From NCBI GenBank assembly GCA_013154075.1, contig JAADDG010000169.1:1-10305 (forward strand): a stretch of 10,305 bases of DNA. The letters are read 5' to 3'. Of this stretch, positions 5,979-10,305 are shown one piece after another. The number at the start of each line of letters is the position of its first letter. Position 1 is the first letter of the stretch. Source of the stretch: Campylobacterota bacterium. Lineage in GTDB: Bacteria > Campylobacterota > Campylobacteria > Campylobacterales > JAADDG01. The position numbers and the translations under genes are program-made. Under the pieces are notes generated by a model. That model had not been told where the DNA came from. It searched no databases and was given only the letters and a program-made list of their open reading frames with translations.

Positions 5979-7964
5979 ATGAAAACATACAATATAAAAT
6001 ATTCAAATGAAAACGAGCTAAAAGAGTTTATACAGTCAAATAACTTAAAAAACCACAATAATATTTTAATACAAGTATTTACGGGAAATCCGGGTAAAAA
6101 ATATATACTTCTTTTACAAGAGATATTAAAAGAACTTTTACCTCAAGCGACAATCATAGGAACAACTACCGACGGAGAAATAATAGGAAGAAAGATATTG
6201 ACCAAAAATACGGTCATTTCCATCACGGTTTTCGAAAACACCTCCCTAAACAGCATACTTATAGAACACGAAAACGACAACAGCTATGAAACCGGCAAAA
6301 AGATAGCCTCATCCATAGTATCAGAAGATACCAAAGCGGTTATTATGTTTTCCGACGGAATCTATACAAACGGAGAAGAGCTTTTAAAAGGATTCGAGGA
6401 GGTAACCGACAAAGTTCTTCTTACAGGCGGAATGGCGGGAGATAACGGCCTTTTGAAACAGACTTTCGTATTTTCCGAAGATAGAATAACCGACAAAGGC
6501 GCAATAGCCGTAGCTTTAAACTCCGATACCCTTCAAGCGGCAAGTACGTTCAAATACGATTGGCTCCCGATAGGCAAGGAGTTTACCGTAACCAAATCGG
6601 AAAAAAACAGAGTCTATACCATAGACGATATTCCGGCTTACGAGCTTTACGAGAAGTATTTGGGAAAGGAGCTTGCCAAAAAACTGCCGGCTGTGGGAAT
6701 AGAATTTCCTCTCGTTATCAAAAAGGGAGACAATTTGATAGCAAGAGCCTGTTTGGCCGATCCTAAAGACGGCTCACTGATATTTGCCGGCAATATCAGA
6801 AAAGGAGACAGAGTCCAATTCGCATACGGCAATATAGAGACGATTCTTCAAACATCCGACTCTTTCGCCTCATTTTTGGAAAATCATCCGTGTGAGACTC
6901 TTTTTATCTACTCTTGTATGGCAAGAAGAAGATTTCTAAAAAGTAGCGCAGTACTCGAACTAAAACCGCTAAACGACATCACCGATTCAATAAGCGGATT
7001 TTTCACTTACGGAGAGTTTTTCACCACCAATCACCACTACGAACTGCTAAACGAAACAATGACCATTTTGATGCTATCTGAAAAAAATACAACGGGCAAA
7101 AAAATCGTACATAAAAACGGCTGGTCCAAAGTAAGCTCTCACTACGACACCTTAAAAGCTCTATCCCACATAGCTTACGTAACATCTATGGAGCTTCAAA
7201 ATCTAAACCACAATTTAGAGAAAAAAATAGCCGAAGAGGTAGAAAAGAGCAGAAAAAAAGACAGACTCCTTATGCAGCAAACAAGACTCGCCCAAATGGG
7301 AGAGATGATAAATATGATAGCTCACCAGTGGAGGCAACCTCTAAACGCCATCTCCACAACCGCTTCGGGACTCAAACTAAAAAATGCTCTCGGCAAATAT
7401 GATAAAAAGTTTTTCGACGAGCAATTGTCTAAAATAGAAGAGTACACAAAACATCTCGCAACTACGATAGATGATTTTAGAAACTTTTTCAAACCTACCA
7501 AAAAGATGGAAAAAGTCTCTTTAGAAAATCTCATAGACAATGCATTGGCCATAATGACGGTACCTCTATCGAATCACGAAATTACCGTGGAAAAAGATTA
7601 CAACAATCCGGATAAAATAAAAACCTACGCAAACGAAATCAAACACGTAATTTTAAACATAATAAAAAACGCCGAAGACGTTTTGGTAGAGAGAAACGTA
7701 AAAGACAAAAAAATAAAAATAAAAACATATAAAGAGGGAGACAAACACATTATAGAAATCTTTGATAACGGCGGAGGAATAGACGAAAATATAATAGATA
7801 GAATTTTCGATCCATACTTTTCAACCAAAAAGAAAAAAGGAACCGGAATCGGCCTTTATATGTCAAAAATTATAGTGGAAGATCACTGCCACGGAGAACT
7901 TGAGGTAAAAAATACGAAAGAGGGAGCGCTTTTTAAAATCACTCTCCCCGAGATCTTTTCGTAA
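5979..7964 (+). CDS. Soluble FIST-domain sensor histidine kinase
   Basis: This 661-residue protein is predicted to be a cytoplasmic sensor kinase. Residues about 20-200 match the FIST N domain in character (strand-rich, IIGTTTDGEI, VLLTGGMAGDN), and about 215-370 match FIST_C (PAVGIEFPL, FIYSCMARRRFL, SGFFTYGEF). A coiled-coil linker (about 395-435) leads to the H-box MIAHQWRQPLN with phospho-accepting His449, the N-box with Asn564, the G1 box DNGGGID (D596) and the G2 box GTGIGL (621-626). No membrane segment or signal peptide is visible, so the ligand is probably intracellular. FIST domains have been proposed to bind small molecules such as amino acids; no ligand is assignable here. There is no receiver domain and no response-regulator gene in the window. 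The 3' end overlaps the convergent gene by 26 bases. Confidence 0.92.
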   Translation: MKTYNIKYSNENELKEFIQSNNLKNHNNILIQVFTGNPGKKYILLLQEILKELLPQATIIGTTTDGEIIGRKILTKNTVISITVFENTSLNSILIEHENDNSYETGKKIASSIVSEDTKAVIMFSDGIYTNGEELLKGFEEVTDKVLLTGGMAGDNGLLKQTFVFSEDRITDKGAIAVALNSDTLQAASTFKYDWLPIGKEFTVTKSEKNRVYTIDDIPAYELYEKYLGKELAKKLPAVGIEFPLVIKKGDNLIARACLADPKDGSLIFAGNIRKGDRVQFAYGNIETILQTSDSFASFLENHPCETLFIYSCMARRRFLKSSAVLELKPLNDITDSISGFFTYGEFFTTNHHYELLNETMTILMLSEKNTTGKKIVHKNGWSKVSSHYDTLKALSHIAYVTSMELQNLNHNLEKKIAEEVEKSRKKDRLLMQQTRLAQMGEMINMIAHQWRQPLNAISTTASGLKLKNALGKYDKKFFDEQLSKIEEYTKHLATTIDDFRNFFKPTKKMEKVSLENLIDNALAIMTVPLSNHEITVEKDYNNPDKIKTYANEIKHVILNIIKNAEDVLVERNVKDKKIKIKTYKEGDKHIIEIFDNGGGIDENIIDRIFDPYFSTKKKKGTGIGLYMSKIIVEDHCHGELEVKNTKEGALFKITLPEIFS

Positions 7965-7985
7965 AAAAGTTATTTAAAAGCTCCC
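7922..7985. repeat. Imperfect inverted repeat across convergent 3' ends
   Basis: GGGAG (7922-7926) pairs with CTCCC (7981-7985), CTTTT (7929-7933) with AAAAG (7976-7980) and AAA (7935-7937) with TTT (7973-7975). This gives 13 pairs with small bulges and a 35-base loop that contains both stop codons (TAA at 7962-7964 plus, TGA at 7941-7939 minus). In the minus direction the stem is followed by a T-rich stretch (TCTTTCGTATTTTTT), so it could help terminate the minus-strand gene. A chance origin is possible. Confidence 0.3.
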
Positions 7986-8424
7986 TTTCGTTGGTAAAAG
8001 GGGTAAATCTATACATCCTAAAATAGACGTTTACCTCTCTCTCGCTCTTTATGGAAAAATCCAAAATAATCTTTTTAATTCTCTTGATTACCGTTTCAGT
8101 TTCCGAAAAATACGTATTTGGAAGCAAAATAAGAAAGTCCTTATCCCCTATTCTAAGAAGTTTATCGCTTTTTCTTATCTTTTTTTGAACCAGATACATA
8201 ACCTCTCTTACGAAATCCTCCTCATCCTCTCTATACTTGGAAAAAACGAGATAAAAGCCTATGATACAGTGGTTGTTCTCTTTCGTTTTAAAGACTTTAT
8301 GTTTAAAAGCCTTATCCATCTCTTTAGCCACTTCCTCAGGACTCTTTATAGAAAAATCCATCTTTTTAAAAGCGTTCAAAAAGGAGCTCTCGGCTATCTT
8401 CTCTTTTAACAAATCTATCATCAT
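7939..8424 (-). CDS. Stand-alone degenerate GGDEF-domain protein
   Basis: At 161 residues this is about one GGDEF domain with almost nothing added. The best match is the central segment RKSDKLLRIGDKDFLILLPNT (84-104), which follows the family pattern R-x-S-D-x-x-x-R-x-G-G-D-E-F-x-I-L-L-P. The signature GGDEF is replaced by GDKDF (93-97), and the metal-binding Asp-x-Asp of the first strand is absent (IIGFYLVFSK at 54-63). Diguanylate cyclase activity is therefore unlikely. R84-x-x-D87 sits five residues before the signature, the spacing of the cyclic-di-GMP inhibitory site, so ligand binding is possible. The segment 130-141 corresponds to the final family strand. Two adjacent ATGs begin at 8424 and 8421; AAAGG lies five or eight bases upstream, so either may be used. 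It has no signal peptide or membrane segment. The family call is by pattern only. Confidence 0.72.
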   Translation of the reverse strand: MMIDLLKEKIAESSFLNAFKKMDFSIKSPEEVAKEMDKAFKHKVFKTKENNHCIIGFYLVFSKYREDEEDFVREVMYLVQKKIRKSDKLLRIGDKDFLILLPNTYFSETETVIKRIKKIILDFSIKSEREVNVYFRMYRFTPFTNERELLNNFFTKRSRGE

Positions 8425-8453
8425 TTTTACCTTTATGGGGATTTTGTTCGTTT

Positions 8454-8480
8454 ATCTTAAAAAGAATCGGCAGTTGTCAA
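8454..8480 (-). promoter_or_regulatory. Promoter of the GGDEF-like gene
   Basis: On the minus strand a perfect -35 TTGACA (8480-8475) is followed 15 bases later by TAAGAT (8459-8454), or 18 bases later by GATAAA. The predicted leader is about 25 bases and contains AAAGG. The palindrome TTTGT-TT-ACAAA (8483-8494) lies two bases upstream of the -35 box. Confidence 0.45.
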
Positions 8481-8482
8481 AA

Positions 8483-8494
8483 TTTGTTTACAAA
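8483..8494. repeat. TTTGT-TT-ACAAA palindrome, possible operator
   Basis: Perfect 5-bp arms around TT. Its centre lies about 41-42 bases upstream of the predicted start of the GGDEF-like gene, a usual place for an activator of the class II type. A near-identical element with one more spacer T (5901-5913) is upstream of the FIST kinase gene. In A/T-rich DNA such short matches may be accidental. Confidence 0.27.
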
Positions 8495-8565
8495 AGAGAG
8501 AAAAAATAAAAAAGTTATTTATTTAAACTTTACTTAAATTAAGCAATAATTTATATTGGTTTTTA

Positions 8566-8571
8566 TATAAT
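8566..8571 (+). promoter_or_regulatory. rpsT: rpsT -10 element
   Basis: A perfect TATAAT at 8566-8571 lies in a strongly A/T-rich tract with periodic T-runs and no clear -35, the usual look of Campylobacterota housekeeping promoters. It predicts a start near 8578 and a leader of about 30 bases. The remainder of the 182-base divergent gap shows no extra gene. Confidence 0.5.
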
Positions 8572-8609
8572 CCTCAATCCGAAAATTAAAATTAATAAAA
8601 AGGTATATG

Positions 8610-8888
8610 ATGGCAAATCATAAGTCGGCAGAGAAAAGAGTAAGACAAACCAAAAAGAGAACGGCAAGAAACAGATTCTACAGAACGAGAATCAAAAACA
8701 TTACAAGAGCCGTATTGGAAGCCATAGAGGCTAAAGATGTAGAGGCTGCGGAAAAAGCTTTCAAATTGGCTAACAAAAACTTCCACAAATACGTTTCAAA
8801 AGGCGTATTGAAAAAGAATACCGCGGCAAGAAAAGTTAGCAGACTAAACATAAAATTAAACCAATTGAAAAAATCTCAAGCCGCATAA
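8610..8888 (+). CDS. rpsT: 30S ribosomal protein S20
   Basis: This 92-residue basic protein is a primary 16S rRNA-binding protein of the small subunit. It opens with the conserved [22 protein letters not shown] and ends in a helical, lysine-rich tail ([14 protein letters not shown]), as expected for the three-helix S20 bundle. Two ATGs lie side by side at 8607 and 8610. The second is preferred because family members begin MANHKSA and because AAAAGG (8598-8603) is six bases from it but only three from the first. The gene has its own -10 element and ends in a strong terminator that includes the stop codon. prfA follows 50 bases downstream, a pairing I recall as conserved in Campylobacter. Confidence 0.97.
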   Translation: MANHKSAEKRVRQTKKRTARNRFYRTRIKNITRAVLEAIEAKDVEAAEKAFKLANKNFHKYVSKGVLKKNTAARKVSRLNIKLNQLKKSQAA

Positions 8889-8912
8889 ATTAAGCGGCTT
8901 TACTTTCCTTTT
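8878..8912 (+). terminator. Intrinsic terminator of rpsT, overlapping its stop codon
   Basis: AAGCCGC (8878-8884) pairs perfectly with GCGGCTT (8894-8900) around a nine-base A/T loop that contains the TAA stop (8886-8888). A T-rich tail, TTTACTTTCCTTTT, follows. It is the only G/C-rich terminator stem in the window. Because it lies between rpsT and prfA it could separate or attenuate them. Confidence 0.7.
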
Positions 8913-8938
8913 AAAAAATTCAAACAAACGATAAAACC

Positions 8939-10006
8939 ATGCTAAAAGAAAAACTAACTCCCTTTTTAGAAAGATATGACGAAATAAGCGCACTTCTTAG
9001 CTCTCCGGAAATAACAAACGACATCAAAAAAATGACGGAGCTATCCAAAGAGCAAGCGGAGCTTGAACCTCTTAAAGAGAAGGCTACCGAATATCTTCAA
9101 ACCTGCGAAGCCATAGAGGAGAACAAATCTCTGCTCGAAGATAGCGAGCTTGGGGAGCTTGCGAAAGAGGAGTTAAAAGATCTCGAAAAGAGAAAAGAGG
9201 AGTTGGAAGAGGAGATAAAACTTCTATTAATCCCGAAAGATCCGAATGACGAGAGAAACGTCTATTTGGAACTTAGAGCCGGAACGGGAGGAGACGAAGC
9301 AGCACTCTTCGTAGCGGATCTATTCAAAGCATACATAAGATACGCCGAATCGAAAGGCTGGAAAGCCGAAATAGTATCTTCAAGCGAAAGCGCTCTAAAC
9401 GGATACAAAGAGATTATCGTTTTGATAAAAGGAAAAGGCGCTTACAGCAGACTAAAATATGAAGCCGGAACTCACAGAGTCCAAAGGGTTCCCGAAACCG
9501 AATCTCAAGGAAGAGTTCACACTTCCGCAATCACGGTGGCGGTTATGCCGGAAGTGGATGATATCGAGATCGAAATCAATCCAAACGATCTTAAAATAGA
9601 CGTAATGAGATCGAGCGGCTGCGGAGGGCAGTCCGTAAATACAACCGATAGTGCCGTTAGAATCACCCATATTCCCACAGGAATCGTCGTAACCAACCAA
9701 GACGAAAAGTCTCAGCACAAGAATAAAGAAAAAGCTCTAAAAATCCTAAAGGCAAGGCTCTATGAAATGCAGATAAAAGAGCAGGAGGAAAAGAGCGCAA
9801 AAGAGAGAAAAGAGCAGGTGGGAACCGGCGATAGAAGCGGCAGAATCAGAACGTACAACTACCCTCAAAACAGAATAACGGACCATAGAATAGGACTGAC
9901 TCTATATAGGCTTGACGCCATTATGGAAGGCGGACTTTTCGATGAAATAATAGATCCGTTAATAGCTCACTACCAAGCCGAAGAGATAAAAAGAGCCGGT
10001 TTGTAA
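8939..10006 (+). CDS. prfA: Peptide chain release factor 1
   Basis: This 355-residue RF1 recognises UAA and UAG in the ribosomal A site and triggers peptide release. An acidic helical N-terminal domain (about 1-100) is followed by the conserved [14 protein letters not shown] segment (111-124). The stop-codon reading tripeptide is PET at 185-187 in [14 protein letters not shown], the RF1-type PxT rather than the RF2 SPF. The catalytic GGQ is at 229-231, in [18 protein letters not shown]; many bacteria have GAGGQHVN here, so the Cys before GGQ and the Ser after it are variations. The length is normal for RF1. No Shine-Dalgarno sequence is visible before the ATG at 8939, but the N-terminal sequence fits this start. 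The Gln of GGQ is normally methylated by PrmC, which is not encoded next to it here. Confidence 0.97.
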   Translation: MLKEKLTPFLERYDEISALLSSPEITNDIKKMTELSKEQAELEPLKEKATEYLQTCEAIEENKSLLEDSELGELAKEELKDLEKRKEELEEEIKLLLIPKDPNDERNVYLELRAGTGGDEAALFVADLFKAYIRYAESKGWKAEIVSSSESALNGYKEIIVLIKGKGAYSRLKYEAGTHRVQRVPETESQGRVHTSAITVAVMPEVDDIEIEINPNDLKIDVMRSSGCGGQSVNTTDSAVRITHIPTGIVVTNQDEKSQHKNKEKALKILKARLYEMQIKEQEEKSAKERKEQVGTGDRSGRIRTYNYPQNRITDHRIGLTLYRLDAIMEGGLFDEIIDPLIAHYQAEEIKRAGL

Positions 10007-10083
10007 GATAAAAAGTAACACCTTATTTATTTTTATTTTTTTTATAATTATTTTCAATAACAATTAAAACATTTTTGTTAAAA

Positions 10084-10114
10084 TAATATACATTCATAAT
10101 TCTATTAAAGGAGT
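10084..10114 (+). promoter_or_regulatory. Promoter and ribosome site of the last gene
   Basis: The 112-base gap after prfA starts with T-rich DNA (an eight-T run near 10036-10043) without a G/C stem. It contains overlapping -10 candidates TAATAT (10084-10089) and TATACA (10087-10092), and ends with the strong ribosome site AAAGGAG at 10108-10114, four bases before the ATG. An inverted repeat TAACAA (10058-10063) / TTGTTA (10075-10080) lies just upstream. Confidence 0.35.
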
Positions 10115-10118
10115 CTGT

Positions 10119-10305
10119 ATGAAAAAATTTTTGGGAATCGTAGCTGCCGGTACTTTGGCAATATCTCTTCTTAGCACTTCCGCTATGGCTGATCCTGCAA
10201 AAGGACAAAAAATATATCTTAAAAAGCTAAAAAAAGCTTGCGGATTCAACGGTGCTAAAATGTCTGCTATGCACACTCAAGACGAGTGGGAAGAGATCAA
10301 AGAAG
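10119..10305 (+). CDS. Secreted small protein, 5' part (function unknown, cytochrome-like neighbourhood only)
   Basis: Only the first 62 codons are present; the frame is open to the window edge. The protein begins with a clear Sec signal peptide: MKK, a hydrophobic core (FLGIVAAGTLAISLL) and a STSAMA site before DPAKGQKIYLKKLKK. The mature part is thus periplasmic or exported. GQKIY near the mature N-terminus resembles the start of small c-type cytochromes, and I recall similar Campylobacterota proteins being labelled cytochrome c. However, the visible piece has a single Cys (KKACGFNGAKM) and no CxxCH haem motif. HTQDEWEEIKE follows, a pattern also seen in small haem proteins. The strong ribosome site suggests good expression. 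It is too incomplete to name. Confidence 0.8.
   Translation, partial: MKKFLGIVAAGTLAISLLSTSAMADPAKGQKIYLKKLKKACGFNGAKMSAMHTQDEWEEIKE

Noticed and set aside
8185..8509. Plus-strand open frames opposite the GGDEF-like gene
   Set aside because: The minus-strand frame has the GGDEF-family pattern, ribosome site and promoter; the plus-strand products have none.
8607..8609. First ATG as rpsT start
   Set aside because: It leaves only three bases after the ribosome site and adds an extra Met to the conserved MANHKSA start; the second ATG fits better.
10007..10050. prfA intrinsic terminator
   Set aside because: There is a long T-run, but no stable stem could be drawn upstream of it.
10023..10276. 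Minus-strand open frames of 60-61 codons at the right edge
   Set aside because: They oppose a plus-strand gene with a strong ribosome site and signal peptide and contain no family motif.
1..10305. Mobile elements, CRISPR arrays, tRNA or rRNA genes
   Set aside because: No transposase or integrase motif, no regularly spaced direct repeats, and no tRNA-like or rRNA-like stretch was found when reading the gaps.

Overview
This window looks like an ordinary chromosomal segment of a Campylobacterota (epsilonproteobacterial) genome. The evidence is A/T-rich DNA with heavy AAA/ATA/AGA codon use, protein sequences of epsilonproteobacterial style, and gene pairs that I recall as conserved in the phylum: ferredoxin-ppx, bamA divergent from tyrA, and rpsT-prfA. 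From memory these correspond to the Campylobacter jejuni neighbourhoods Cj0354c-Cj0353c, Cj0129c-Cj0130 and Cj1611-Cj1612. The genus cannot be fixed from this sequence; a free-living, vent or sulfur-oxidising relative is plausible because signalling genes are abundant.

Layout. Bases 1-744 hold the 3' part of a sensor histidine kinase that enters from outside the window. A 97-base gap with a candidate promoter follows, then a tight pair: a two-cluster [4Fe-4S] ferredoxin (842-1093) and a Ppx/GppA-type phosphatase (1097-2566, TTG start, three bases after the ferredoxin stop). Convergent to it, with overlapping stop codons, lies bamA (2563-4797, minus). bamA diverges from tyrA (4929-5756) across a 131-base promoter region. 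Bases 5979-8424 are the most accessory-looking part: a soluble FIST-domain histidine kinase (5979-7964) facing a small stand-alone degenerate GGDEF protein (7939-8424, minus), with 3' ends overlapping by 26 bases. The right side is translation machinery, rpsT (8610-8888) then prfA (8939-10006), and finally the first 187 bases of a secreted small protein (10119 to the window edge).

How the genes relate. Most are housekeeping: outer-membrane assembly, tyrosine synthesis, ribosome assembly and translation termination. The signalling content is two histidine kinases without a response regulator in the window, and a GGDEF-like protein that has lost the catalytic motif but keeps an RxxD motif at the inhibitory-site spacing. 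That protein is a candidate cyclic-di-GMP receptor rather than an enzyme.

I see no mobile element, CRISPR array, tRNA, rRNA or phage signature. The most distinctive DNA-level structure is a set of inverted repeats that enclose stop codons. One perfect 9-bp hairpin lies exactly on the shared ppx/bamA stop codons, a larger imperfect one covers the FIST-kinase/GGDEF convergence, and a GC-rich terminator swallows the rpsT stop. A short TTTGT/ACAAA palindrome also occurs upstream of both genes of the FIST/GGDEF pair. I found no clearly new system; the degenerate GGDEF/FIST pair is the best candidate for follow-up.
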